DNA from: an uncultured Clostridia bacterium
GTDB taxonomy: Bacteria > Bacillota > Clostridia > Oscillospirales > Acutalibacteraceae
NCBI GenBank assembly: GCA_944380885.1
Contig: CALWIZ010000010.1
Span: 1-59,783 of the forward strand
Reading direction: 5' to 3'
Length of the DNA stretch: 59,783 nucleotides
Shown: positions 42,230 through 51,133 of the stretch, piece after piece
How positions within the stretch are numbered: the stretch's first letter is position 1
Layout: every line of letters starts with the position of its first letter
Notes under the pieces: model-generated
What the model was told of the DNA's origin: nothing
Databases searched by the model: none
The model's input: only the letters and a program-made list of their open reading frames with translations
Position numbers and translations under genes: made by a program

Positions 42230-43618
42230 ATGGACGCTCAATTTAACAATCCGAACAACGGGTCTGAAAATAATCCGAATAATGATAATCCGCAGGCGGA
42301 AAACGGGGTTTTGAATAGGAAACAGGCTTCGTTGAATGAGAATGAGAAATACAGCAATCAGCAAGCCGCGCAGGTAAATCAGAGTAATCCGCAGACCTCA
42401 TTCGCGGGCGACACAGCTTACAATAACGGTCAGACTGGGTACGCGGATCAGAAATACGCGGCTCAGAAAACTGAAAATCAAACGCAGACCATATTCGCGA
42501 GTAATGAGAATTTTAATAACCCGCAAGCCGGGTACGCGGATCAAAAATACGCGGCTCAGGAAACGCAAAGTCACGAAGAAAATTCATTCGCGAGTAATGA
42601 AAATTATAATTATCAACAAGCTGGGTACGTAGATCAGAAATATGTGAGCTTTTTGCCGTACGGGTTTACGCCCAAAACCTTTGAGGAGAAAAAGGGCATA
42701 AGAAAAGCCGCACTTATTATAGGGCTTTCGGTGCTTATTCTTATGGGTGTATCGTTTTTCTGGGCAACGGCGTATTTCTTTGTTATGGGCAGGCTCGGAA
42801 TCGATTACAACAGAGCGCTTGAAATTGTATCCGATCCGGCGGTAATGCAGGTTGTGCAGATAATAATATCTACGCTGATGTTTTCGGTACCGTTTATAAT
42901 TGTTTTTAAGGCAAACCATATAAATATAAGCGAAACGGTGCCTCTCGGAAAGCCGAAAAAGGGAAACAGGCTGGCGATGTTCTTTATAGGCTTATCGCTC
43001 TGCGCGTTCGCTAATATAGCCAATTCTTACGCCGGATATTTTTTCAGCAGTTTCGGCATAAACTATAATGTTGATTACGGAGAAAATCCAAGCGGAATTT
43101 TCGGTTTTCTGCTTTCTTTCCTTGCTACGGCGGTGGTTCCGGCGTTTATGGAGGAATTCGCCTGCCGCGGTCTTATAATGGGAATACTGAGAAAATACGG
43201 CGACGGCTTCGCCGTACTTATGACGGCGGTCGTTTTCGGACTTATGCACGGCAATTTTGACCAGATGCCTTTTGCGTTTATGGTGGGTCTTGCGCTCGGC
43301 TATATAGTGGTGCAGACAAATTCGCTTTGGATAGCGGTTGCGGTGCACGGCACGAACAATTTTGTCTCGGTGGCGTTCACCTATCTGCTTTCTCCGCTGA
43401 GCGCCGATATACAGAATCTTATTTATTCGCTCTATCTTATGGCGGCGCTCGGAATAGGAATCGCGGCGGCGGCTGTTTCGGGAAAGAAAATTCTGAGCTT
43501 TTCACCGGAAACAACCGAAAGCAGTTTTTCAAAAAAATGTAAGTGGTTCATTTCTTCTCCGGTAATAATAATATTTGCGGTGGTGTGCGTGCTTCAGTCA
43601 CTGCTGTACTTCTCGTAA
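42230..43618 (+). CDS. CPBP intramembrane protease with Asn/Gln-rich repeat N-terminus
   Basis: This is a 462-residue protein. Residues 1-145 are hydrophilic, very rich in Asn/Gln, with three imperfect 30-residue repeats around NNPQAGYADQKYAAQ. The rest has about eight membrane helices and the CPBP (CAAX protease/Abi) motifs EEFACRG, FGLMHGNF and HGTNNF, so the active site is complete. CPBP members act on prenylated or membrane proteins, sometimes as bacteriocin immunity factors. The prion-like N-terminus is unusual. It lies 11 bp after gyrA. Confidence 0.9.
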   Translation: MDAQFNNPNNGSENNPNNDNPQAENGVLNRKQASLNENEKYSNQQAAQVNQSNPQTSFAGDTAYNNGQTGYADQKYAAQKTENQTQTIFASNENFNNPQAGYADQKYAAQETQSHEENSFASNENYNYQQAGYVDQKYVSFLPYGFTPKTFEEKKGIRKAALIIGLSVLILMGVSFFWATAYFFVMGRLGIDYNRALEIVSDPAVMQVVQIIISTLMFSVPFIIVFKANHINISETVPLGKPKKGNRLAMFFIGLSLCAFANIANSYAGYFFSSFGINYNVDYGENPSGIFGFLLSFLATAVVPAFMEEFACRGLIMGILRKYGDGFAVLMTAVVFGLMHGNFDQMPFAFMVGLALGYIVVQTNSLWIAVAVHGTNNFVSVAFTYLLSPLSADIQNLIYSLYLMAALGIGIAAAAVSGKKILSFSPETTESSFSKKCKWFISSPVIIIFAVVCVLQSLLYFS

Positions 43619-43634
43619 CGAAAGGGGTAAAATA

Positions 43635-44300
43635 ATGTTTTTCGGCGAAATCTACGAGGAACTTATCGAAAGCGGCGCAAATCCGCAGATACTTGACGCG
43701 ATTTTTTCAATGATGAAGATATATACCGCGGTATTCGGCATAATAGGTCTGGCGCTTTATATACTTCGCGCGGCAGGCGTTTTCAAAATGGCGCGCGCGT
43801 CGGGCATAACAAGACCGTGGCTCGCGTTTATTCCGGTTGTCAATTCCTATACCTTCGGCAGGATTGCCGAGAAGTACACAAAAAAGGACGGCAGGAAAAC
43901 CGGCGGTTTCGCCGCCGCGCTCGTTTCGCTTAACATAGCGGAGCTTGTAACGGGCGGACTGCTCGCGTATTTTTCGCTTGAGGCGGTATCCGAAATACTT
44001 GAAAACGCCTCCGGGGCATATGAAATGTCGGCGGAAATGACTATTGATATGTTCTCGTCGCTTGTTCCGGTGATACTGCTTTATATAATCGTTATGGCGG
44101 TATCAGTCGCGTATCTTGCGGTTTTCTATGTGGCGCAGTGGAGAATTTTCGCGATTTTCGATTACAGGAACGCCACCCTCTTTACGGTGCTTTCGGTGTT
44201 TTTCAGCTTTTTAAGTCCCATTTTCCTTTTTGTTATTAGAAACAGACAGCCTGTTTTCGACCCTTGGGAAAATATCAGGTTTATGAATCAGAAATTATAA
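43635..44300 (+). CDS. Unknown multi-pass membrane protein (DUF5684-like)
   Basis: This is a 221-residue protein with four to five hydrophobic helices. The segment KMARASGITRPWLAFIPVVNSYTFG resembles DUF5684-type proteins, in which a helix end is followed by W-x-x-x-I/F-P-x-x-N. Function is unknown. The start at 43635 is set by AAAGGGG. It follows the CPBP gene by 16 bp and a repeat fragment follows it. Confidence 0.75.
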   Translation: MFFGEIYEELIESGANPQILDAIFSMMKIYTAVFGIIGLALYILRAAGVFKMARASGITRPWLAFIPVVNSYTFGRIAEKYTKKDGRKTGGFAAALVSLNIAELVTGGLLAYFSLEAVSEILENASGAYEMSAEMTIDMFSSLVPVILLYIIVMAVSVAYLAVFYVAQWRIFAIFDYRNATLFTVLSVFFSFLSPIFLFVIRNRQPVFDPWENIRFMNQKL

Positions 44301-44325
44301 TATGAAAGCAAAAACCCGGCTAACA

Positions 44326-44380
44326 AGGGGCGCCGCCCCTGTCCCCGCCGCCTTTTGAAAAAGGCGGGCGAAAACTTTTA
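44326..44380 (+). repeat. Modular intergenic repeat, copy 4 (variant fragment)
   Basis: GGGGCGCCGCCCC, then CCCCGCCGCCTTTTGAAAAAGGCGGGCGAAAACTTTTA. The other modules are missing. It precedes the terminator at 44420. Confidence 0.75.
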
Positions 44381-44419
44381 ATGAGGGATTTTTTATTTAA
44401 TATTTTAATTGAAAGTCTG

Positions 44420-44445
44420 AGCGGTCTTCTGGACCGCTTTGTTTT
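44420..44445 (+). terminator. Terminator before tadA
   Basis: AGCGGTC/GACCGCT hairpin followed by TTGTTTTTATAA. Confidence 0.75.
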
Positions 44446-44471
44446 TATAAAAAATTATTCGGAGAAGCGAT

Positions 44472-44921
44472 ATGAACAGCAAATTTATGAGAGAGGCAAT
44501 AGCGCTGGCAATCAAGGCGGGTGAAAGGGGCGAGGTTCCGGTCGGCGCGGTTATAGTAAAGGACGGGGAGATAATAGCTTCAGGTTTTAACCGCAGAGAG
44601 GAAAAACAGAACGCTCTTTCCCACGCCGAGATAGAAGCGATAAATAACGCCTGTAAGGTTCTTGAAAGCTGGCGGCTTGACGGCTGTGAAATGTATGTCA
44701 CGCTTGAGCCCTGCCCGATGTGCGCCGGGGCGATTATAAACGCGAGAATTAAAACGCTGGTGTTCGGCGCTTACGACCCGAAAGCCGGAAGCATTGACAG
44801 CGTTGTCAACCTGTGCGATTATCCCTATAACCATAAGCCGGAAATTTACGGCGGCATTATGGAGGACGAATGTCTTAGGATAATGCGGAATTTCTTTAAA
44901 AATCTGCGGGAAACAAGCTAA
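44472..44921 (+). CDS. tadA: tRNA-specific adenosine deaminase TadA
   Basis: This 149-residue zinc enzyme converts A34 to inosine in tRNA-Arg(ACG). The zinc/catalytic motifs HAEIEAI and PCPMCAGAI are intact, and FGAYDPKAGSIDS is typical of TadA. The ATG follows GGAG. It is convergent with the flippase gene. TCCCCCTTT/AAAGGGGGA (44951-44968) lies between them. Confidence 0.96.
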   Translation: MNSKFMREAIALAIKAGERGEVPVGAVIVKDGEIIASGFNRREEKQNALSHAEIEAINNACKVLESWRLDGCEMYVTLEPCPMCAGAIINARIKTLVFGAYDPKAGSIDSVVNLCDYPYNHKPEIYGGIMEDECLRIMRNFFKNLRETS

Positions 44922-45005
44922 AAAAACGCTCTTTCTAAAACGTTTAAAAATCCCCCTTTAAAGGGGGAGTACAGCGGCACATAATAAAAACAACTTAAAA
45001 CCGGA

Positions 45006-46529
45006 CTATTTTTTTATCAGATTCTTTATGTCGTCCGGCTTAACCGTTCCAAACAGGAATATCAGAAGAAGGTAGAGTCCGGCGGAAAGCGTGCAGTGCA
45101 GTACCACATATATAATATCAGGCAGTAAAAACAGCCGCAGGAGCGTGTCGGACAAAAAGGCAACGCAGAACGCCGATACAAGCGGCAGTATTATTTCGTT
45201 TAAAATATAAAGCCGCGCTTTGCTTACTTTTATAAGTCTTCCCACATTAAGTGCGCAGGTAAGAAAATTTGAAAAATACATTATCCATATAAAGCCCTGA
45301 AGTCCGAAAAAAGGCAGTAAAGCGATAATAAGAATTATTCTTATAGCCGAATCGCTTACCGCTGTGCGGAATGAAAAAGCCTGCTGGTCAAGACCCTTTA
45401 AAATTCCGTCGGAAACGCTGTCGAGATACATCAGCGGCACTATCGGCGCCAAAGCGCGCAGAAGTCCGCCTACTTCCTCGCTTTTGTAAATTAAAAGTCC
45501 TATTTCCCTGCCTGATGTGAAGAAAATCGCCGCGAAAATAAAGGACATCACCGCCGTCAGTTTAAGTATATTGCGTGTTGCGGCACTGACAAGCGCGGTT
45601 CTTCCACGGGCGGACGCCTCGGACATTTCGGGTATTAAAAGCGTGGAAATAGAGCCGAGCAGAGCCGACGGAAAAAACAGTATAGGAAGCGCCATTCCCT
45701 TTATCATTCCGAACTGCGAAAGGGAATTATTCCCCGAAAACGGGTATTTCGCGAGGTTTTTCGGCACAAGTATATTTTCCGCTGTGCGAAGCGCCGTGTT
45801 CAGATATCTGCCTGATGTTATAGGTACGGAAATATGTAAGACCCGTCGAACGATTCCGAAGGGCGGGCGCTCTCTGCCTGAAAGTCCGGTAAGCTTTCTC
45901 CGGTCGCAAAGCCAGGTAATAAAGAGCATAAGAAAAGAAAATGTTTCCGCGGCGACATCTCCGAAAACCACCGCCGCGCAGCTCGCGGCAAGCCCTTTTG
46001 AGGAAAATTTACTTACCAGCGTTACGACAAGCAATATTCTTACCGCCTGTTCAAATATCTGGGACAGCGCGTTGGGCGTTATTTTGCGCCGGGCGATAAA
46101 ATATCCGCGAAGACAGGAGGTCATTCCCATAAATGGAAGTGACAGCGGCAGTATTTTAAGAGGAATAACCGCGCGCGAGTCTCCTAAAAACCTAAGAGCG
46201 ATGATGTCGGCGCCGAAAAACAGCACCGCCGCGGAAGCCGCCGCCATTATGAGCGTAAGCTGTATACAGCGGCGCAGTATTTTAAGTGTTCCCTTTTTTG
46301 TGCCGAGCGCCAGCTCCTCCGCGGCAAGACGGGTAACAGCGGTGCATATTCCAGACGAGGCAAAGGTTGACGCCAGCATATATACGCTGAAAATCAGCTG
46401 ATAAAGACCTATTCCCTCGGAGCCTATGCGCGCGGCAAGCCAGACCTTGAAAATTATTCCCGCAAACCTCAGAACAAGCGAGGAAACGGTAAGTATAAGC
46501 GCGTTTTTTATAAAAAGTGTCTTTCTCAA
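45006..46529 (-). CDS. SpoVB/MurJ-type polysaccharide flippase
   Basis: This is a 507-residue MOP-superfamily membrane protein with about 14 helices. It starts LRKTLFIKNALILTVSSLVLR-like, then RIGSEGIGLYQLIFSVY, close to SpoVB of sporulating Firmicutes. A role in moving lipid-linked cell-wall or spore-cortex precursors is likely. The start is taken as TTG 46529 because GGGGAG lies nine bases ahead and the family begins there. ATG 46568 would add 13 unlikely residues without a ribosome binding site. Confidence 0.85.
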   Translation of the reverse strand: MRKTLFIKNALILTVSSLVLRFAGIIFKVWLAARIGSEGIGLYQLIFSVYMLASTFASSGICTAVTRLAAEELALGTKKGTLKILRRCIQLTLIMAAASAAVLFFGADIIALRFLGDSRAVIPLKILPLSLPFMGMTSCLRGYFIARRKITPNALSQIFEQAVRILLVVTLVSKFSSKGLAASCAAVVFGDVAAETFSFLMLFITWLCDRRKLTGLSGRERPPFGIVRRVLHISVPITSGRYLNTALRTAENILVPKNLAKYPFSGNNSLSQFGMIKGMALPILFFPSALLGSISTLLIPEMSEASARGRTALVSAATRNILKLTAVMSFIFAAIFFTSGREIGLLIYKSEEVGGLLRALAPIVPLMYLDSVSDGILKGLDQQAFSFRTAVSDSAIRIILIIALLPFFGLQGFIWIMYFSNFLTCALNVGRLIKVSKARLYILNEIILPLVSAFCVAFLSDTLLRLFLLPDIIYVVLHCTLSAGLYLLLIFLFGTVKPDDIKNLIKK

Positions 46530-46642
46530 TTCAAACAACTCCCCACAGTAATTATTATGTTGCGTCATACCGCTTAATGAGTTGAAAAAATCGGGAAAAG
46601 ATAATATAATGAACTAAAGAAAATGTTTACGGCGGTGTTTTT

Positions 46643-47908
46643 ATGTTGTCACCATTGGCGGACAGGTTAAGACCTGAAAAAATTGAAGACGTGGCGGGTC
46701 AGCGTCACCTGCTGGCTGAGGGCAGAGTTTTAAGAAAAATAATTGACAGCGGAAAACTGCCCAATCTTATATTTTACGGACCGTCGGGCGTCGGTAAAAC
46801 CACGGTCGCTAATATTATAGCCAAAAACTGCGGCAAAAAGCTGCATTATTTAAACGCTACCACCGCTTCAACCGCTGATATTAAGGAAATAATAAACTCA
46901 ATAGGCGGTTTCGGCTCGGAAAACGGCATACTGCTCTATCTTGACGAAATACAGTATTTTAATAAAAAGCAGCAGCAGATACTATTATCATACATAGAAA
47001 CAGGGGATATAACCCTTATAGCTTCCACCACGGAAAACCCCTATTTCTATGTGTATAACGCGATTTTAAGCCGCTCGACCGTGTTTGAGTTTAAAGCGCT
47101 TACCGCTGAGGACGTTTTTTCGGCAGTCAAAAGAGCGGTAAGCGTGGTTGAGGCGGAAAAAAACAAAAAAATAAAGGTTTCTGACGAAACACTGATGAAA
47201 ATAAGCCGTGCCGCCGCCGGAGACGTGCGAAGAAGCCTTAATATGCTGGAACTCTGCCTGCTTACGGGGGAAAGCAATGACGGTATAGAGATAACCGACA
47301 GCGCGGCGGAGGAAATTTTAGCGGCGAACGCTGTAAGGTATGACCGAGAGGGCGACGAGCATTACGATATAATTTCGGCTTATCAGAAGTCGATGCGGGG
47401 TTCAGACCCTGACGCGGCGGTCTATTATCTGGGAAGACTGCTTGCGGCGGGCGACCTGCCGAGCGCCTGCCGGCGGCTTATGGTATGCGCCTGCGAGGAC
47501 GTGGGGCTTGCTTATCCGCAGATAATCCCGATTGTAAAGGCGGCGGTGGATATAGCGCTTCAGGTAGGACTGCCGGAGGCAAGACTTCCGCTTGCCGACG
47601 CGGTTATTTTAGTGGCGACTTCGCCTAAGTCCAATTCGGGGCACGACGCGATAAACGCCGCTATGGCGGATATAGAAAGGGGTATCGGAGGAAGTATTCC
47701 GCGTCAGCTTCAGAATAAGCATTTCGACGGGGAAGACGCCGAGGTAAAGGGACAGCATTATAAGTATCCGCATGATTATCCTAATCATTATGTAAACCAA
47801 CAATATCTGCCGGACGCAATAAAAGATAAGCATTATTACCTCTACGGTCCTAATAAAACCGAGCAAAAATATAAGGAATACTGGGACAGGATAAAAAATC
47901 AAAAATAG
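46643..47908 (+). CDS. rarA: Replication-associated recombination protein A
   Basis: This is a 421-residue AAA+ ATPase acting at stalled forks. LADRLRPEKIEDVAGQRHLL, Walker A YGPSGVGKTTVA, LLYLDEIQYFNKKQQQ (Walker B) and the C-terminal GHDAINAAMADIE and DYPNHYVNQQYLP are typical of RarA/MgsA. It is divergent from the flippase gene. Confidence 0.96.
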   Translation: MLSPLADRLRPEKIEDVAGQRHLLAEGRVLRKIIDSGKLPNLIFYGPSGVGKTTVANIIAKNCGKKLHYLNATTASTADIKEIINSIGGFGSENGILLYLDEIQYFNKKQQQILLSYIETGDITLIASTTENPYFYVYNAILSRSTVFEFKALTAEDVFSAVKRAVSVVEAEKNKKIKVSDETLMKISRAAAGDVRRSLNMLELCLLTGESNDGIEITDSAAEEILAANAVRYDREGDEHYDIISAYQKSMRGSDPDAAVYYLGRLLAAGDLPSACRRLMVCACEDVGLAYPQIIPIVKAAVDIALQVGLPEARLPLADAVILVATSPKSNSGHDAINAAMADIERGIGGSIPRQLQNKHFDGEDAEVKGQHYKYPHDYPNHYVNQQYLPDAIKDKHYYLYGPNKTEQKYKEYWDRIKNQK

Positions 47909-47937
47909 TATTATGTAAACCAAAAGGAGGGAATGCC

Positions 47938-48372
47938 TTGAAAACCAACGCACTGCCTGAAAAAACCGTGACGCTATGGCAGATACGATTAACGATAATA
48001 GCTGTGATTCCGGTTGCGGTATTGGCGTCGCTCTGCTTCTTAACGCTTTGGCTGCTCCTTGCGGCGGCAGTTACGGCGGCGGTTTTCTGTGTTTTGATTT
48101 TATGGTATATTCCCGCCCTCTTACACAGCTATGAGATTTTGTTTCCGTCAGGCGCGATAGTAATCAAATGCGGCGTTTTTCTTAAAACTACCCATATCAT
48201 GCCCTTTTCGCGTATGGTCTGCGCTAACAGTCTGGCTACTCCTTTAGCGCGTAAAATGAGACTGTCCGCTTTGACTCTGAAAGCGGCGAGAAGCAGAATA
48301 ATTATTCCGGAGCTTGACGAAAAGGACGTACGTTATTTTATAGATTACCTTACAAGGGAGGACGGCGAATGA
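47938..48372 (+). CDS. YdbS-like bPH2-domain membrane protein
   Basis: This is a 144-residue protein with two membrane helices (about 15-60) and a bacterial PH (DUF304) domain. It starts at TTG behind AAAGGAGGG. A nearby ATG (47932) is out of frame. The gene overlaps the next by four bases. YdbS/YdbT pairs of Bacillus have the same layout and affect resistance to some antimicrobials; a role here is inference. Confidence 0.85.
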   Translation: MKTNALPEKTVTLWQIRLTIIAVIPVAVLASLCFLTLWLLLAAAVTAAVFCVLILWYIPALLHSYEILFPSGAIVIKCGVFLKTTHIMPFSRMVCANSLATPLARKMRLSALTLKAARSRIIIPELDEKDVRYFIDYLTREDGE

Positions 48373-49799
48373 AAAAAGAGTTCCGTGCCCACCCTCTTAT
48401 GATATTAAGCCTTATGAGGCCGTTTCTGTTTGTGCTTGTTCTGCCGGTGTTAAAAGGCGTAGTCCAGTATATTGTGAGTTCCGAGGTAACAGGCGTTCTT
48501 ACGCTTGAGATTGTTTTTTTCGCCGCGATAGCGCTGCTCGCCGGAATCAGATGTGCCGCGTTCCGCCTTGTATGCGGCGAAAAGACGGTAACTGTCAGAA
48601 GCGGAGTTATATTCCGCACCTCGTCGGTGATGAGCATATCAAAGCTCTCCTCGGTGCAGACGGTGCAGAATCCGTTGGACGCGGTTTTCGGCGCGGTCAC
48701 TTACCGGATAAATACCGAGGCGGGCAGACGCGGCAGGTCTGATTTTGAATTTAAGCTGAGCCGTAAGGACAGCGCTGAGGTTTCACGCCGGCTTTACGGC
48801 TCGGAAAATCCCACAGCGGTACGCTTTTCGGTGATAAAGGTCGCTATGATGGCGGCGACTACCTCGTCGGCTGTAACCGGAATGATAATTGCCGTTCCGA
48901 TAATCAATCGGGCTGGAAATCTGCTCGGAGTGGCAATAGACCGTATGCTAATAGATGAGATAAACGAGGTTTCGGGTGAAATAGAAACCTATTTTCCGCC
49001 TGTTGTGAACGCAATCAGCCTTATTTTTCTGCTGGCTTACGCTGTGGCGTTTATTTATTCGTTTATAAAGTATATAAATTTCAGTCTTTTTCTTGAACGT
49101 GATAAGTTAGAGGTGCGCTCCGGCTTTTTTGTGCGGAGCAGAACTTCTTTTAAAAAAGAGTCGGTAAACGATGTGCTTATTGACCAGACTCCGCTGATGC
49201 GTATATTCAAGCGTTACGCCATGAAGGTAAGCGTAGGAGGTTACGGAGGTGCCAAGGGCGAGTCGGCGGTGATTGTGCCGTCGGGCAGGCACGGCGAGAT
49301 AAAGCGTCAGTTCTCAATTTATTTTCCGTTTTTAGCGCCGGACGGCAGGCTTCTTCACCCGACGCGTGACAGATCCTCACGCGGACGTTTTTTATATTTT
49401 CCCGCCATATATTTTATGATTACCGCTGGAATATCGTTAGTTCTCGCGCTGATTTTTCCCGATTTCGGCAGACTGATACTTTTTCTTATGGCGGTGGCGG
49501 AATGTGTGGTGCTGTATTACGCGTATCTTTCCATATTTGAATACCGTTTCGGGAAGCTGAGTCTCGGAAAAAACGTATACGCGCGGAGTGTAAAGATTTT
49601 CAACACCTGTGAGCTTTACTGTCCTGCGGACAGAGTGGGAGAAATAAAGCTGATACGCACTCCGCCGGATATGAGGCACGGCACCTGCAAGGCGAAGGTT
49701 ATCGTACGTTCGGAGGGTGCGGACAGTATACGGGTACGCAATCTTGATTATGAAGAGGTAAAAAGGGAAATTGCGGAACATTACGGAATAGAGGTATAA
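48369..49799 (+). CDS. YdbT-like protein with tandem bPH2 domains
   Basis: This is a 476-residue membrane protein with three bPH2-like segments (starting near 70, 245 and 410) between pairs of hydrophobic helices. Repeating cues are CGEKTVTVRSGVIFR, RDKLEVRSGFFVRSRT and GKNVYARSVKIF. The first and second repeats are clear and the third is weaker. It is translationally coupled to the YdbS-like gene, so the two probably form one complex. Confidence 0.85.
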   Translation: MKKEFRAHPLMILSLMRPFLFVLVLPVLKGVVQYIVSSEVTGVLTLEIVFFAAIALLAGIRCAAFRLVCGEKTVTVRSGVIFRTSSVMSISKLSSVQTVQNPLDAVFGAVTYRINTEAGRRGRSDFEFKLSRKDSAEVSRRLYGSENPTAVRFSVIKVAMMAATTSSAVTGMIIAVPIINRAGNLLGVAIDRMLIDEINEVSGEIETYFPPVVNAISLIFLLAYAVAFIYSFIKYINFSLFLERDKLEVRSGFFVRSRTSFKKESVNDVLIDQTPLMRIFKRYAMKVSVGGYGGAKGESAVIVPSGRHGEIKRQFSIYFPFLAPDGRLLHPTRDRSSRGRFLYFPAIYFMITAGISLVLALIFPDFGRLILFLMAVAECVVLYYAYLSIFEYRFGKLSLGKNVYARSVKIFNTCELYCPADRVGEIKLIRTPPDMRHGTCKAKVIVRSEGADSIRVRNLDYEEVKREIAEHYGIEV

Positions 49800-49833
49800 A
49801 GTTTAGAAAAACGGAAATCCTTTTAATAAAAAA

Positions 49834-49849
49834 TGTTTCACGTGAAACA
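49834..49849. promoter_or_regulatory. parS: parS site 1
   Basis: Perfect 16-bp palindrome TGTTTCACGTGAAACA, the consensus ParB/Spo0J binding and loading site. It lies between the YdbT-like gene and spoVAE. Confidence 0.97.
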
Positions 49850-49868
49850 TTAAAAGCGGGGTTTTCGT

Positions 49869-50237
49869 ATGGAAATTTTTTTGAACTGTCTTTATGCTTT
49901 TCTGGTCGGCGGGTTTATCTGCCTTATAGGTCAGATTCTTATCGACTATACCCGGCTTACGCCGGCGCGGATTCTGGTCTCGTTTGTTGTCGCAGGAGTC
50001 TTTCTTACCGCCATAGGTGTTTATGAGCCGCTGGTTGAGTTCGCCGGCGCGGGAGCCAGCGTTCCGCTGACCGGCTTTGGTTACAGCCTCGCGAGCGGAG
50101 TAAAAGAGGCGGTTAAGGAATACGGCTTTATGGGAGCGCTGTGCGGCGGACTCACGGCGACGGCGGCAGGAATAGCGGCGGCGGTAGTATCGGGTTATTT
50201 AATGGCGCTTTTGTTCAGACCTGGGGATAAAACTTAA
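49869..50237 (+). CDS. spoVAE: Stage V sporulation protein AE (SpoVAE)
   Basis: This is a 122-residue protein with three to four membrane helices. AFLVGGFICLIGQILIDYT, TPARILVSFVVAGV and EPLVEFAGAGASVPLTGFGY are diagnostic. SpoVA proteins form the dipicolinic acid channel of the forespore membrane. Here spoVAE stands alone. spoVAC and spoVAD, normally in the same operon, are not in the window. Confidence 0.93.
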   Translation: MEIFLNCLYAFLVGGFICLIGQILIDYTRLTPARILVSFVVAGVFLTAIGVYEPLVEFAGAGASVPLTGFGYSLASGVKEAVKEYGFMGALCGGLTATAAGIAAAVVSGYLMALLFRPGDKT

Positions 50238-50260
50238 ATTCTTAAAAATGCGGTGAAAAT

Positions 50261-50461
50261 ATGTATGAACGTATAAGGGCTTTGAGGGAAGACAGCGATT
50301 TGACTCAAGCGCAGGTTGCGGGGTATCTCGGTATGTCACAGACCGGATATTCAAAATACGAGACCGGCGAAAACAGTATACCGGTTGATGTTGTTGTTAA
50401 GCTTGCGGATTTTTATAAAACCACAACAGATTATCTGCTGGGCAGAACGGATAAAAGATAA
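50261..50461 (+). CDS. Small XRE-family HTH protein (66 aa)
   Basis: The 66 residues are almost entirely a Cro/C1-type helix-turn-helix (LTQAQVAGYLGMSQTGYSKYE), ending YKTTTDYLLGRTDKR. Closely related to the protein at 56179-56400. It is 23 bp after spoVAE and is followed by a terminator. Target unknown. Confidence 0.85.
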   Translation: MYERIRALREDSDLTQAQVAGYLGMSQTGYSKYETGENSIPVDVVVKLADFYKTTTDYLLGRTDKR

Positions 50462-50465
50462 AAAG

Positions 50466-50490
50466 GGAGCGTGCCTTTTTTCGGCACGCT
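50466..50490 (+). terminator. Terminator of the spoVAE-HTH unit
   Basis: AGCGTGCC (50468-50475) pairs with GGCACGCT (50483-50490). It is AT-rich in the loop, with no long T run after it, and the repeat end module abuts it. Confidence 0.6.
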
Positions 50491-50730
50491 TCAGTCTGTC
50501 AATAAACCTTAAACGCAAAGCAAATTGTACAAATGTAAAAGTTTTCGCCCGCCTTTTTCAAAAGGCGGCGGGGTCAAGGGGCGGAGCTCCTGACGCTTTC
50601 CGCAGAAAGCGGAACTCTTTTGCCTCATAAAACGCAGGAAGGGGTGAAAAAACAGTCCAGTGGACTGTTTTTTAGGGGAAACCCTCGTCGGGGGTTTCCC
50701 CTAAACTTGCTCTTTGTTCAATTTTCCAAT
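50491..50730 (-). repeat. Modular intergenic repeat, copy 5 (full length, inverted)
   Basis: Read on minus it has the same order as copy 1: GGGGAAACCCCCGACGAGGG hairpin, AACAGTCC/GGACTGTT, CCTGCGTTTTAT, GTTCCGCTTTCTGCGGAAAGCG, CCGCCGCC/GGCGGGCG (variant), then TTTAAGGTTTATTGACAGACTGAAG. It faces copy 6 across an HTH gene. A hairpin AGCGTGCC/GGTACGCT follows at about 50757-50779. Confidence 0.87.
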
Positions 50731-50867
50731 TAAAGATGAATCTTTCGACACTTTTGAGCGTGCCGATTATTGGTACGCTTATATTTCATAACAGTAAATT
50801 ATTTATTGCGGAATACAATTAAAACATAGAAAACTATACCGGTCAAAACTATTTGCGAGGTAAAGAT

Positions 50868-51119
50868 ATGGAACAGAAAATAAGAAGAGATTTGAATATG
50901 GGTGCTAACCTGCGTGCGCTCAGAGATAAGTCGGGACTGTCACAGGAAAAGCTGTGCGCCGAGCTTCAGCGCAGAGGCTGTGATATAGGCAGAACAACCT
51001 ACGCTAAATATGAATCGGGCGAACTAAATATAAAAGCAAGCGTAATTGTAACTCTTAAAAAAATATATAACTGCTCTTACGATGATTTCTTTGCGGGATT
51101 AGAAGAAGAAATTAAGTAA
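50868..51119 (+). CDS. Small XRE-family HTH protein between inverted repeats (83 aa)
   Basis: This is an 83-residue protein with a helix-turn-helix (LSQEKLCAELQRRGCDIGRTTYAKYE) and a C-terminal acidic helix. The start at 50868 follows GAGGTAAAG. It is the only gene between copies 5 and 6 of the repeat, which lie in opposite orientations, so it may have moved with them. No partner gene is visible. Confidence 0.83.
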   Translation: MEQKIRRDLNMGANLRALRDKSGLSQEKLCAELQRRGCDIGRTTYAKYESGELNIKASVIVTLKKIYNCSYDDFFAGLEEEIK

Positions 51120-51133
51120 AAAAAGCCGTCTCT

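Noticed and set aside
45517..46401. 294-codon plus-strand open frame
   Set aside because: Antisense to the well-supported flippase gene; no start signal and no domain.
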